NCBI RefSeq assembly: GCF_918741285.1
Contig: NZ_CAKKNC010000007.1
Coordinates: 1-64,000 of the forward strand
Origin: Sphingobium sp. CECT 9361
GTDB taxonomy: Bacteria; Pseudomonadota; Alphaproteobacteria; Sphingomonadales; Sphingomonadaceae
Direction: 5' to 3'
DNA length: 64,000 bases
This document shows, one piece after another, positions 17,223 through 25,647 of this stretch. The notes beneath the pieces are model-generated. The model searched no databases, was not told where the DNA came from, and was given only the letters and a program-made list of their open reading frames with translations. Position 1 is the first letter of the stretch. The number at the start of each line of letters is the position of its first letter. The translations under genes were made by a program, and so were the position numbers.

Positions 17223-17279
17223 TCAGCGGCGCGTTTCCCGAATGGACTTGACCGACCCCAATACTGAACCATGAGACAT
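17223..17279 (-). CDS. 18-codon micro-ORF with near-maximal Shine-Dalgarno
   Basis: Encodes Met-Ser-His-Gly-Ser-Val-Leu-Gly-Ser-Val-Lys-Ser-Ile-Arg-Glu-Thr-Arg-Arg, a small basic peptide I do not recognise. The reason to list it is its ribosome-binding site: GAAAGGAGGTGATCC (plus-strand 17281-17295) matches the whole complement of the 16S rRNA 3' tail, with 7 nt between GGAGG and the ATG. A hairpin with a short T run follows the stop by 1 nt. It may be a leader peptide or a small protein. The -1 frame stays open without a start codon to 17101. Confidence 0.45.
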   Translation of the reverse strand: MSHGSVLGSVKSIRETRR

Positions 17280-17280
17280 C

Positions 17281-17295
17281 GGATCACCTCCTTTC
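17281..17295 (-). promoter_or_regulatory. Near-maximal Shine-Dalgarno sequence (15-nt anti-16S match)
   Basis: On the minus strand GAAAGGAGGTGATCC pairs with 15 nt of the 16S 3' end. Read on the plus strand it is a copy of that 16S tail. A 5' hairpin built from CGGATG/CATCCG lies about 30 nt upstream on the minus strand. Confidence 0.7.
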
Positions 17296-17442
17296 GCTAT
17301 GTTGAAACACCGTCTGCCGGACTGGCGGATGCTTCATCCGGCGACACCCGATTTGTGAATCAAATAAGGGGTGCAATCAAGACTTGAAATAATCTAATTT
17401 CGAATCATAATCACTCGCTCGCGCCGCGATCCTGTTCGCCAC

Positions 17443-17964
17443 TCAGCCGCGACAATCCTCTATCACCCGCGTCACTTCAGCCCATGTCGGCAGGATCATC
17501 GGCGCCGTGCCCGATACGGTAATCATGAAACGCCCCCGGCTGAATGCAATCTGATCCAACGTCGGGTCGTTCGCCGGACGAATCGCCACGAAGGATGTTC
17601 CGTCCGCCTGCAAGGGCCACTGCGTCGCGCCAAATGTCGTACGCACGCTCATCTGCCCCGCAGCACGCGCCGTAGCCGCCTGCACAACGATCCTACGTGC
17701 AGTTACCTCACACCGAAATGTCACCAGCGGCGGCGCGCCCGCCACCCCGAACGTCGCAACACTCGTCTGCCCGCCTCCCTGATAGCGCCAAGCCCCCTCC
17801 GTCATCGGCCAATCCCGCCAGTCCTGCGAGGGTGTCGGCGCAGGCATCGCAACAGGTGCCGGAGCAGGCTTGGGCGCTGGCACAACCACCGGCGCCTCCC
17901 GCGGCGGCGCCACACACGAAGCAAGGGCAGTAATCAGGGCGAGTGAAACAAGGGAAATACGCAT
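17443..17964 (-). CDS. Putative lipoprotein
   Basis: A 173-residue product with a lipoprotein signal (ITALASC, Cys17), followed by a Pro/Ala/Val linker (about 20-45) and a compact, mostly beta domain beginning DWRDWPMTEGAWRY. The start is the ATG at 17964; the frame extends 12 codons further but the signal peptide begins here. The domain recurs in sphingomonad-type lipoproteins, as far as I can judge, but I cannot name it. Confidence 0.75.
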   Translation of the reverse strand: MRISLVSLALITALASCVAPPREAPVVVPAPKPAPAPVAMPAPTPSQDWRDWPMTEGAWRYQGGGQTSVATFGVAGAPPLVTFRCEVTARRIVVQAATARAAGQMSVRTTFGATQWPLQADGTSFVAIRPANDPTLDQIAFSRGRFMITVSGTAPMILPTWAEVTRVIEDCRG

Positions 17965-18031
17965 AGGCGTGGGTATGGCCCAGCGTGGGAACAGCCTCAA
18001 CCGCTAATCGGTGGGGCGAGGTGCGGGACGA

Positions 18032-18319
18032 TCAGGCGGCGCGCTGCACCGAAAGGCGCAATCCCAAGGCCGCCAATACTGCAGTCAAGGTTTCCAGTGT
18101 CGGATTGCCTTCGTTCGACAACGCGCCATACAGCGCCTGCCGACCCACGCCGGTACGACGGGCAATTTCAGTCATACCCTTAGAGCGCGCAACGACGCCG
18201 AGCGCACGCGCAATATGCGCAGCATCGCCATCTTCCATGGCAGCATCCAGAAAAGCCACCACATCCTCTTCGCTTTCCAGATATGCGGCCGGATCAAAAT
18301 GCGTCGTCTTCAATGTCAT
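18032..18319 (-). CDS. HigA-like antitoxin (HTH, putative addiction module antidote)
   Basis: The DNA-binding antitoxin of a type II pair. At 95 residues it has an N-terminal FDPAAYLESEEDVVAFLDAA segment and a C-terminal HTH (GMTEIARRTGVGRQALYGALS, then NPTLETLTAVLAALGLRL) typical of probable addiction-module antidote proteins. ATG 18319 has AGGA 5 nt upstream; a GTG lies one codon before. Its start overlaps the toxin gene end by 26 nt, so the two are translated together, with the toxin first. Confidence 0.9.
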   Translation of the reverse strand: MTLKTTHFDPAAYLESEEDVVAFLDAAMEDGDAAHIARALGVVARSKGMTEIARRTGVGRQALYGALSNEGNPTLETLTAVLAALGLRLSVQRAA

Positions 18320-18659
18320 CACTATCCTGCCTTGCTAACGCTCTGGCCTTTTCGATGTCGCTCTTCTGGCTGCCCTTATCGCCGCCAATGAGCAACAAAA
18401 TCACAACGTCTCCGCGTTGCTTCGTATAGACACGGTAACCCGGTCCAAAATGCATCCGCAGCTCAACAACACCGTCACCTACCGCTTTGGCGTCACCATA
18501 GTTGCCGTCCGCAAGTCGCAACAACCGATCGGAAATACGGGCGCGACCCACTCTGTCTTTCAACGCACCCATCCATTTTTCAAAAATGGCGGTTGCCTGT
18601 AGTTCGAATACCTGTCCTTTAAACAGGACATTTTTTAAATTGTCAATGGGCTCGCCCAT
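18294..18659 (-). CDS. RelE/ParE-family toxin (HigB-like)
   Basis: The toxin of the pair, a putative mRNA interferase. The conserved part begins at FELQATAIFEKWM and includes DRVGRARISDRLLRL, VVELRMHFGPGYRVY and VILLLIGGDKGSQ. The start is uncertain. ATG 18659 has AAGGGA upstream and adds about 17 residues compared with relatives; another ATG lies at 18716. A promoter-like sequence with a palindrome sits inside this extra segment, which argues for a shorter protein, but no canonical start codon lies at the expected place. Confidence 0.85.
   Translation of the reverse strand: MGEPIDNLKNVLFKGQVFELQATAIFEKWMGALKDRVGRARISDRLLRLADGNYGDAKAVGDGVVELRMHFGPGYRVYTKQRGDVVILLLIGGDKGSQKSDIEKARALARQDSDDIEDDAF
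18613..18646 (-). promoter_or_regulatory. Putative toxin-antitoxin promoter with overlapping operator
   Basis: Read on the minus strand, TTGACA (18641-18646) and TTTAAA (18618-18623) are separated by exactly 17 nt. The -10 lies within the palindrome TGTCCT-N6-AGGACA (18613-18630), suiting autoregulation by the antitoxin. It lies inside the 5' end of the longest toxin frame. Confidence 0.6.
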
Positions 18660-18762
18660 ATCCCAGTCCCTTCGATCCAATCGATGCCACACCTTGGCAT
18701 CGCTTTGAATCGACATTTACCGCCGTCAGGCACCGCCAGCGCTTGAAGTCTTGTCGCGGACC

Positions 18763-20946
18763 CTACCGCCCCATCTTCCGCTGCACCTTCCCATAGCGCA
18801 TCTTCCGGGTCCCCGGCTTGCCCTCGTTCGCGCGTCCCCGCGGCGCGGCGACTTGCTGATCCACCGGCAGCCCCAGCTCTTCCGCTTCCATCTTCCGAAT
18901 CTCGTCCCTGATCCGCCCGGCTTCCTCGAACTCCAGATCCGCTGCCGCCGCGCGCATCTTCTTCTCCAGATCCTCGATATACGCCCGCAGGTTATGCCCA
19001 ACCATATGCGGGCGATCCGCGTCGCCCGTATCAACCAGCACGCTATCCTTGTTCGATACATGCGCGATGATGTCGCCGATGTTGCGCTTGATCGTGGTCG
19101 GCGTGATGCCGTGCTCCAGATTATACGCTTCCTGCTTCTCGCGCCGTCGCCCGGTTTCGTTCAGCGCTCGCTCCATGCTGCCCGTCACGCGATCGGCATA
19201 CAGGATCACCCGCCCATCCACGTTACGCGCGGCACGCCCGATCGTCTGGATCAGCGACGTTTCGGACCTCAGAAAGCCTTCCTTGTCGGCATCCAATATC
19301 CCTACCAGCCCGCATTCCGGGATATCTAGCCCCTCGCGCAGCAAGTTGATGCCCACCAGCACATCATACACGCCCAGCCGCAGATCGCGGATCAGCTCGA
19401 TACGCTCCAGCGTCTCCACGTCGCTGTGCATGTATCGGACCTTGATCCCCGCCTCGTGCATGAACTCGGTCAGATCCTCCGCCATCCGCTTGGTCAGCGT
19501 CGTCACCAATGTACGATAGCCCAGAGCCGCCGTCTTGCGCGCTTCGTTGATAAGGTCATCGACCTGATCCTCGACCGGCTTGATCTCCACCGGCGGATCG
19601 ATCAGCCCGGTGGGACGGATAACCTGTTCGGAAAAGACGCCGCCCGTCTGCTCCATTTCCCAGTTACCCGGCGTCGCCGACACGCTGACCGTCTGTGGCC
19701 GCATCGCGTCCCACTCGTTGAAACGCAAAGGCCGGTTGTCGATGCAACTCGGCAAGCGAAACCCATATTCCGCCAGCGTGATCTTCCGCCGATGATCGCC
19801 CTTCGCCATCGCCCCGATCTGCGGCACGGTCTGGTGACTTTCATCGACGAACAACAGCGCGTTCTCCGGCAGATATTCGAAAAGAGTCGGCGGCGGTTCC
19901 CCCGGCAAACGCCCGCTCAGGAAGCGCGAATAATTTTCGATCCCCGCGCACGCCCCGGTCGCGGCAATCATCTCCAGATCGAAATTCGTCCGCTGCTCCA
20001 GCCGCTGCGCTTCCAGCAATTTGCCTTCGATCACCAACTCTTTCAACCGCTCGGCCAGCTCAAAGCGAATAGCTTCCATCGCCTGTTTCAACGTCGGGCC
20101 GGGCGTGACGTGATGGCTATTAGGAAAGACCTTCACATAATCGAGGCTGGCGATCTTTTTGCCCGACAGCGGATCGAACTCGACGATCTCTTCGATTTCA
20201 TCGCCAAAGAAGGACACACGCCACGCGGTATCCTCATAATGCGACGGGAATATCTCCAGATTGTCGCCCTTCACACGGAAATTGCCACGCGAAAAGCCCA
20301 TGTCGTTGCGCTTGTACTGCAACGCCACCAACTTACGGATCGTCTCCCGCTGATCGACGACCTCGCCTTTCTTCATGGAGAACGTCATCGCCGAATAGGT
20401 TTCGACCGACCCGATGCCGTACAGGCACGATACCGACGCCACGATGATCACATCGTCGCGCTCCAGCAGCGCACGGGTCGCCGAATGGCGCATCCGGTCG
20501 ATGCTTTCATTTACGCTCGATTCCTTCTCGATGTACGTGTCGGAGCGCGGCACATAGGCTTCGGGCTGGTAATAATCATAATAGCTGACGAAATATTCGA
20601 CGGCATTGTCGGGGAAGAAGCTCTTGAACTCCCCATATAATTGCGCCGCCAATATCTTGTTCGGCGCCAGGATCAGCGCAGGCCGCTGCAAAGCCTCGAT
20701 CACCTTGGCCATCGTGAACGTCTTGCCCGATCCGGTGACGCCCAGCAGCACCTGATCCTTCTCACCGCCCAGCGCGGTCTCTACCAATTCGGCAATCGCC
20801 GTCGGCTGATCGCCTGCCGGTTCATATTCCGACACCAGCGTAAAGCGCTTCCCCCCTTCCGTCTTTTCCGGGCGTGCCGGACGGTGCGGGACAAAGTCTG
20901 CGCCGGTTTCAGGTTCGGCGAGCGAGGTTCGGATTTGAATAGCCAT
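18763..20946 (-). CDS. uvrB: Excinuclease ABC subunit B
   Basis: The damage-verifying helicase-like subunit of nucleotide excision repair, working with UvrA and UvrC. The 727-residue product has Walker A GVTGSGKT, the beta-hairpin region [11 protein letters not shown], the DESH box in [10 protein letters not shown], helicase motif [16 protein letters not shown], and a C-terminal UVR motif ([19 protein letters not shown]) with a basic tail. I start at the ATG at 20946; 17 extra codons upstream are not conserved-looking. No GTTC-N7-GTTC LexA box was found upstream. Confidence 0.97.
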   Translation of the reverse strand: MAIQIRTSLAEPETGADFVPHRPARPEKTEGGKRFTLVSEYEPAGDQPTAIAELVETALGGEKDQVLLGVTGSGKTFTMAKVIEALQRPALILAPNKILAAQLYGEFKSFFPDNAVEYFVSYYDYYQPEAYVPRSDTYIEKESSVNESIDRMRHSATRALLERDDVIIVASVSCLYGIGSVETYSAMTFSMKKGEVVDQRETIRKLVALQYKRNDMGFSRGNFRVKGDNLEIFPSHYEDTAWRVSFFGDEIEEIVEFDPLSGKKIASLDYVKVFPNSHHVTPGPTLKQAMEAIRFELAERLKELVIEGKLLEAQRLEQRTNFDLEMIAATGACAGIENYSRFLSGRLPGEPPPTLFEYLPENALLFVDESHQTVPQIGAMAKGDHRRKITLAEYGFRLPSCIDNRPLRFNEWDAMRPQTVSVSATPGNWEMEQTGGVFSEQVIRPTGLIDPPVEIKPVEDQVDDLINEARKTAALGYRTLVTTLTKRMAEDLTEFMHEAGIKVRYMHSDVETLERIELIRDLRLGVYDVLVGINLLREGLDIPECGLVGILDADKEGFLRSETSLIQTIGRAARNVDGRVILYADRVTGSMERALNETGRRREKQEAYNLEHGITPTTIKRNIGDIIAHVSNKDSVLVDTGDADRPHMVGHNLRAYIEDLEKKMRAAAADLEFEEAGRIRDEIRKMEAEELGLPVDQQVAAPRGRANEGKPGTRKMRYGKVQRKMGR

Positions 20947-21014
20947 CGCGCACTGATATGGTCCCGACCCAATGGACGCGCAATGACTGTGCGCCAACTC
21001 AGGAGAATGCCCCG

Positions 21015-21575
21015 ATGAAAGCGGCGATTTTTATATGTGGAACGGCTTTGTTGCTGACCGGATGCGACAAGAAGGAAACCGGCCCGATGAGCGCCGAGCA
21101 AGTCGCGGAAAAGATGGATTCGGTAAAGCTCGAACCCGGCGAATGGGAAGCAACGCAGGAAATCGTGGACGTAAAGATGACCGGCCTTCCCAAGGGGATG
21201 CCTGCCGAAGCCATGCAGCAGATGATCGGTAAGAAGAACACGATCAAACACTGCGTCACGCCCGAAATGGCCGCGAACCCCAGCGCAGATTTCCTCGCCG
21301 CGCAGAAGGACGCCAACTGCACCTATGAAAACATGGATATGTCCGGCGGCACCATCAACGGCAAGATGACCTGCGCCGCGCCGAACAACACCAAGGCCGT
21401 CATGAAAATGACGCTCAAGGGCACCTATCTTCCTGCCAGCTACGCGATGGACATGACCATGGAATCGCAAGGCATGGGCGAAGGCATGACGATGAACATG
21501 CAGATGAAGAGCAGCGGCAAACGCATCGGCGCCTGCCCCGCTGGCAGCGAGACTGCACCTAAGGCAGGCGGCTGA
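21015..21575 (+). CDS. DUF3617 lipoprotein
   Basis: A 186-residue lipoprotein (LLLTGC, Cys17) with the DUF3617 layout: [13 protein letters not shown] near residue 42, paired cysteines (HCVTPE and [11 protein letters not shown], then MTCAAPN), and a Met-rich C-terminal half. AGGAG lies 9 nt before the ATG. It diverges from uvrB. A second DUF3617 gene lies at 22854. The function of these exported proteins is unknown. Confidence 0.88.
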   Translation: MKAAIFICGTALLLTGCDKKETGPMSAEQVAEKMDSVKLEPGEWEATQEIVDVKMTGLPKGMPAEAMQQMIGKKNTIKHCVTPEMAANPSADFLAAQKDANCTYENMDMSGGTINGKMTCAAPNNTKAVMKMTLKGTYLPASYAMDMTMESQGMGEGMTMNMQMKSSGKRIGACPAGSETAPKAGG

Positions 21576-21606
21576 ATTCAGTCCACACGAGTTGAGGAGA
21601 AGCATC

Positions 21607-22008
21607 ATGATCGGTTACGTGACGCTCGGCACAAACGACATCGAAGCAGCGCGGACATTCTATGACGGCCTGATGGGCAGCATCGGCGCATCGCGCCTGT
21701 TCGAACAAGGCGAGGAAGGCAATTACCTCACCATGTACGCGACTTCCTACGAAGCACCCGGCATAGCGATTACGCGACCCTTCGATGGCGGAACGGCGAC
21801 CCCCGGCAACGGCAATATGGTCGGTATCGAACGCCCCACGCGCGCGGATGTGGATGCGCTGCACGCAAAGGCACTGGAATTGGGGGGCAGTGACGAAGGC
21901 GCGCCCGGGCTGCGGGGTCCAGAGGGTCCGCAGGCATTCTATGGCGCCTATTTCCGCGACCCCGAGGGCAATAAACTGGCCGCGTTCTGCATCGGAGCAG
22001 ACCACTGA
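21607..22008 (+). CDS. VOC-family (glyoxalase-fold) protein
   Basis: A 133-residue single-domain protein with the betaalphabetabetabeta glyoxalase/bleomycin-resistance fold: MIGYVTLGTNDIEAARTFYD at the start and AYFRDPEGNKLAAFCI at the end. Histidines are few, so metal binding is not clear. GAGGAG precedes the ATG at 21607. Its stop overlaps the likely start of the NAT gene, suggesting an operon. Relatives include lyase-like and dioxygenase-like proteins; no substrate can be assigned. Confidence 0.88.
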   Translation: MIGYVTLGTNDIEAARTFYDGLMGSIGASRLFEQGEEGNYLTMYATSYEAPGIAITRPFDGGTATPGNGNMVGIERPTRADVDALHAKALELGGSDEGAPGLRGPEGPQAFYGAYFRDPEGNKLAAFCIGADH

Positions 22009-22841
22009 TCCTCCCCTTCGATCTGCCCGCCTATCTCGACCGTATCGGATTGCCCCACGCTCCTGCTGCTGATCTCACGGGGCTGGGGGCGGTCCATCGC
22101 GCGCACCGGCTGGCGATCCCGTTTGAAAACCTCGACATCCCGCTGGGTCGGGGCATCGCCATCGATCCGCCCGCGATTTTCGCCAAGCTGGTGACGGCCC
22201 GGCGCGGTGGATATTGCTTCGAACAGAACGCACTGTTCCTGCGCGCGCTCCACAGTCTGGGCTTCACCGCCTGCCCGCTGCTGGCGCGCGTATGGCTGAT
22301 GGCACAGGCGACCCCACCGCTTACCCACACCCTGAACCTCGTCACCATCGAAGGCCGCGCATGGATCGCCGACGCCGGCTTCGGCGGCAGCTTCTCACCG
22401 CCCCTTCCTGTCGAGCATGGCGCGCACGCCATCGCGTCTGACGGCACCGGCCATCGCCTCACGCAACAGGATGCCCGCAACTGGATGCTCGAACGCGCAG
22501 GCGATCCGGGTGCCACCGATGGACGCAGCGCCGACACCCGCGACTGGCAATCGCAATACAGCTTCACGCTCGATCCGGTCGAATCCATCGACCTTGAACT
22601 GTCGAACCACTGGACATCCACCCGCCCGAACACCCGCTTCACGACACTGACCGTCGCCAGCCGCGTGCTGGAGGATGGCTTCACCTCCCTGCTCGACCGG
22701 CAACTGTCGGTCCATCGCGGCGGCACCAACAGCAGCCGAACGATTGCGGACCTCCCCGACTATCGCGACGTCCTGACGGCGCAATTCGGCCTTGCGCTTA
22801 CCGATGCGGAGGTAGAGCATCTGTTTCGACAACATGGCTGA
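22005..22841 (+). CDS. nat: Arylamine N-acetyltransferase, probably CTG-initiated
   Basis: Transfers acetyl from acetyl-CoA to arylamines or hydrazines. The triad is visible: Cys71 (RGGYCFEQN), His108 (THTLNLV) and Asp123 (IADAGFGG), if translation starts at CTG 22005. Canonical NATs have these near 69, 107 and 122. CTG 22005 overlaps the previous stop (CTGA) and has GGAG 7 nt upstream. The only ordinary start in frame is TTG 22050, which would remove the conserved FDLPAYLDRIGL segment. The enzyme call is firm; the start is inferred. Confidence 0.88.
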   Translation: MILPFDLPAYLDRIGLPHAPAADLTGLGAVHRAHRLAIPFENLDIPLGRGIAIDPPAIFAKLVTARRGGYCFEQNALFLRALHSLGFTACPLLARVWLMAQATPPLTHTLNLVTIEGRAWIADAGFGGSFSPPLPVEHGAHAIASDGTGHRLTQQDARNWMLERAGDPGATDGRSADTRDWQSQYSFTLDPVESIDLELSNHWTSTRPNTRFTTLTVASRVLEDGFTSLLDRQLSVHRGGTNSSRTIADLPDYRDVLTAQFGLALTDAEVEHLFRQHG

Positions 22842-22853
22842 GGGGATAAGAGG

Positions 22854-23342
22854 ATGCGCGGATACTGGACATTTGCAGCACTTGCGCTGGCGGGCTGCAG
22901 TGCGGAGCAGGCACCCGCACCGGAACAGGAAGACGCGCCCATCGTGCTGAAGGCAGGACAATGGACGCTCAGCCGTACCATCACCGGCTACAACACGCCC
23001 GACATCACGGCGGAAGATTACGCTCGCATGGTCGGCACAAAAACCGAAGCGAAGCTTTGCATCGCCGTCGGAAAAGATGGCCGCCCCGATGCCGACGCGC
23101 TCGCCAGACCGGAAGGCAAGGATTGCACCTACAAGGACGCCAGCATCCGCAAAGGCCGCTTCATCGCCACTTTGGCCTGCAAAGCGGATGGCGGCACATC
23201 GGAGCTGGTTCTGGAAGGCAACTATACGCCCGAAAGCCTGACGCTAGGCTCTAGCATGACCAAAACGGTCGGCGGCAAAGCGGTCCTGCGCACCACGCAC
23301 GACCTGTCGGGCAAACGCACGGGCGACTGCGCGGCGGGGTGA
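22854..23342 (+). CDS. DUF3617 lipoprotein (second copy)
   Basis: A 162-residue lipoprotein with ALAGC (Cys15) and a DUF3617 pattern: KAGQWTLSRTITGYNTP, then cysteine pairs in LCIAVGKDGRP and DCTYKDASIRKGRF, and TLACKADGG. It is a diverged paralogue of the lipoprotein at 21015, with VOC and NAT genes between them. It starts 12 nt after nat, with GGGGATAAGAGG upstream. Confidence 0.85.
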   Translation: MRGYWTFAALALAGCSAEQAPAPEQEDAPIVLKAGQWTLSRTITGYNTPDITAEDYARMVGTKTEAKLCIAVGKDGRPDADALARPEGKDCTYKDASIRKGRFIATLACKADGGTSELVLEGNYTPESLTLGSSMTKTVGGKAVLRTTHDLSGKRTGDCAAG

Positions 23343-23381
23343 CACCCTCACCCCGTTGAGAAATCTGGGTAACGTTGAAGC

Positions 23382-24023
23382 CTAAAACACCGCCGCCACG
23401 AATTTCGCGAACGCATCCGCCCGATGGCTCATGCCGTGCTTCGCGTCCGGGTCCATTTCCCCGAATGTCACATCATGCCCCAGCGGCTCGAACATCGCAT
23501 CATAGCCAAAGCCGTTCAGCCCGCGCGGCGGCCACACCAGATTGCCGTCCACGCGCCCTTCGAACCCTTCGACATGCCCATCGGGCCATGCCAACGCCAG
23601 CGCGCAGACGAAATGCGCGGATCGGCTCGCGCCTTCGCCTTTCGCTTCCACTTGCTGCCACACAGCGCCCATCGCCATGTCGAAATCCTTGTCCGGCCCC
23701 GCCCAGCGCGCCGAGAAAATCCCCGGCTCGCCCAGCAACGCATCGACGCACAGCCCGCTATCGTCCGCCAGTGCAGGCAGGCCCGACAAGTCCGCCGCCT
23801 GCATCGCCTTCAATTCCGCGTTGGCGATAAACGTCGTCCCGGTCTCTTCCGGTTCGGGCAGATCGAGGTCCGCCGCCGACACCGGCTCGATCCCATAAGG
23901 CGCGAGCAGCGCGCGAATCTCGCGCACCTTCCCCGGATTATGGCTGGCGATCACCAGCTTGCCGGGCTTCAGCTTCCGGATCGCCTGCGGCGCATTCGGA
24001 TCGTCGGCGATGAAATCGCTCAC
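23382..24023 (-). CDS. rdgB: Non-canonical purine NTP pyrophosphatase (RdgB/HAM1)
   Basis: Hydrolyses dITP, XTP and similar nucleotides to monophosphates, cleaning the nucleotide pool. The 213-residue product has the family motifs [10 protein letters not shown] near residue 27, [23 protein letters not shown] and [10 protein letters not shown]. Its ATG overlaps the rph stop as ATGA. rph-rdgB pairs are common in alphaproteobacteria, usually followed by hemW, which here lies 5 kb away on the other strand. Confidence 0.95.
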   Translation of the reverse strand: MSDFIADDPNAPQAIRKLKPGKLVIASHNPGKVREIRALLAPYGIEPVSAADLDLPEPEETGTTFIANAELKAMQAADLSGLPALADDSGLCVDALLGEPGIFSARWAGPDKDFDMAMGAVWQQVEAKGEGASRSAHFVCALALAWPDGHVEGFEGRVDGNLVWPPRGLNGFGYDAMFEPLGHDVTFGEMDPDAKHGMSHRADAFAKFVAAVF

Positions 24024-24736
24024 CGCCCCGTGGCCTTATCTTGCGCCGTGAAGATCTGACCGCAACCAATGCGCGCAAGCCGCAGTAAACGCAGCAATTC
24101 TTCCTCGTCGAACGTCGCGCCTTCCGCCGTCGCCTGCACTTCGGCCAGCTTGCTGTCGCCGGTCAGCACGAAATTGGCGTCTGCTTCCGCGCTCGAATCC
24201 TCGACATAGTCAAGGTCGAGAACCGGCGTCCCCTGATGGATACCGCAGCTGATCGCCGCAACTTTCTGCAGGATCGGGTCTTCCTTGAGCAACCCCTTGG
24301 CCATCAGCCCGTCGATCGCGATCCGCAACGCGACCCATGCGCCAGAAATAGACGCCGTGCGCGTCCCGCCATCGGCCTGAAGCACATCGCAATCGATCGT
24401 GATCTGCCGCTCACCCAATTTCTTCAGATCGACGATCGATCGTAAAGAACGCCCGATAAGCCGCTGAATTTCCTGTGTCCGCCCCGACTGCTTGCCCTTG
24501 GCGGCTTCGCGCGATCCACGGGTATGGGTGGCACGGGGCAACATCCCATATTCCGCCGTCACCCAGCCTTCGCCCTTGCCGCGCAGGAACGGCGGCACCT
24601 TTTCCTCGACCGACGCCGTGCACAAAACCCGCGTATCGCCAAAGCTGACAAGGCAGCAGCCTTCGGCATGAATGGTGAACGCAGGCTCCATGCTGATGGT
24701 GCGCATCTGATCGGGGGTGCGGCCGGATGGGCGCAT
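24020..24736 (-). CDS. rph: Ribonuclease PH
   Basis: A phosphorolytic 3'-5' exoribonuclease that trims tRNA 3' ends. The 238 residues form the complete RNase PH fold: [12 protein letters not shown] at the N-terminus, the [15 protein letters not shown] region, [14 protein letters not shown], the [16 protein letters not shown] phosphate-binding block and [14 protein letters not shown]. It is the first gene of the rph-rdgB pair and diverges from the DUF6438 gene at 24876. Confidence 0.96.
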   Translation of the reverse strand: MRPSGRTPDQMRTISMEPAFTIHAEGCCLVSFGDTRVLCTASVEEKVPPFLRGKGEGWVTAEYGMLPRATHTRGSREAAKGKQSGRTQEIQRLIGRSLRSIVDLKKLGERQITIDCDVLQADGGTRTASISGAWVALRIAIDGLMAKGLLKEDPILQKVAAISCGIHQGTPVLDLDYVEDSSAEADANFVLTGDSKLAEVQATAEGATFDEEELLRLLRLARIGCGQIFTAQDKATGR

Positions 24737-24875
24737 AAAACGAGACTCCTTGACTGAACTTTGGAGCGCGGCTTAGCCTCCCCCGGTCGCGCTGGCCAGT
24801 GCATCGGTCACAAAAACCAGTTAAGCGCCGGTTCAAATCGGCGAACCGATACCCACGCCGAAGCAGGAGATCACG

Positions 24876-25400
24876 ATGCGACGTCTCGGAGCAGCAACCC
24901 TATTGGTAACCTTGAGCGCGTGCGCCACTGTGCAGGGCAAGATGGAAAGCAACGCCCCCGTTGCTCAATCGGATACCATCCGCTTTTCGGCTGGCCGATG
25001 CTTCGGCACGTGCCCGGTTTACAGCGTGACGGTGGAACCTGACGGATCGGGCGTCCTGCTCCCGGAGAAATACACTGCCGTCCCCGGCGAAACCCGCTTC
25101 GCCGTGACCCCGCAGCAATATCGCCGCCTGCGCGACAGTCTCGCTCCTTTTCGTCCGAAGACAGGGACGGAGCGGAAGATCGTACCGGGCAGCGCGGACT
25201 GCAAACGCATGGCCACCGACATGCCCGGATATCGGATCGCCTGGACCCGTGCGAAGCAGGAACCGACCCATCTCGATTATTATGGCGGCTGCCACGATCC
25301 GCAGCACGGACGCCTTCGCACCGCCATTGCGGCAATCCCCAAATTGCTGGATATCCAAAAGATGCTGACCCCTGGCCCCGGCAAGACAGGAAAAGAATAA
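24876..25400 (+). CDS. DUF6438 lipoprotein
   Basis: A 174-residue putative lipoprotein (LVTLSAC, Cys16). The segment RFSAGRCFGTCPVYSVTVEPDG is the DUF6438 signature, with two cysteines in CFGTCP and further ones in SADCKRM and YGGCHD. AGGAG precedes the ATG. It sits directly before a small membrane-protein gene whose ATG follows its stop. The role of DUF6438 proteins is unknown. Confidence 0.82.
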   Translation: MRRLGAATLLVTLSACATVQGKMESNAPVAQSDTIRFSAGRCFGTCPVYSVTVEPDGSGVLLPEKYTAVPGETRFAVTPQQYRRLRDSLAPFRPKTGTERKIVPGSADCKRMATDMPGYRIAWTRAKQEPTHLDYYGGCHDPQHGRLRTAIAAIPKLLDIQKMLTPGPGKTGKE

Positions 25401-25616
25401 ATGAAACGCCCCCTTCTCCCCCGCCTGCTACGCATCTTCGGCATGGCATTTCTGCTGATGGGCCTCCTCTGGCTCGGCCAGGGGCTGGGTTACATCAAAT
25501 GGCCCGCCGAGAGCTTCATGATCGACGTGCGGCCATGGGCCTATCGCGGGGCAGGCATGGCGCTGGCCGGCGTCGTCATGCTGATCCTTTCGGTGCGGCT
25601 GGGACGGCGGCATTGA
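25401..25616 (+). CDS. Small two-helix membrane protein
   Basis: A 71-residue protein with two hydrophobic helices (about 11-29 and 46-65) separated by a short loop, KWPAESFMIDVRPWAYRG. The ATG directly follows the previous stop (TAA ATG), so it is probably translated with the DUF6438 gene. A basic RLGRRH tail points to the cytoplasm. I do not recognise the family. Confidence 0.72.
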   Translation: MKRPLLPRLLRIFGMAFLLMGLLWLGQGLGYIKWPAESFMIDVRPWAYRGAGMALAGVVMLILSVRLGRRH

Positions 25617-25647
25617 GCCTTTCGCCAATGCGCCCTACATAGGCGCC

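Larger units (their letters stand above)
16959..17442. other. 484-bp gap holding a micro-ORF, hairpins and a minus-strand terminator
   Basis: No conventional gene is found. On the minus strand the stretch contains a 5' hairpin region, a near-perfect Shine-Dalgarno, an 18-codon frame, and two terminator-like hairpins (17206-17221 and 16993-17008). The last is followed by TTTTGTTT. The pattern suggests one or two short minus-strand transcripts, possibly a small RNA or a leader-peptide RNA. Confidence 0.5.

Noticed and set aside
17101..17284. Open -1 frame after the micro-ORF (ends with a Pro-Leu-Gly-Gly-Thr-Ser-Gly-Arg tail)
   Set aside because: It has no canonical start codon and many rare codons, so I do not call it a gene; a programmed frameshift from the micro-ORF is possible but unproven.
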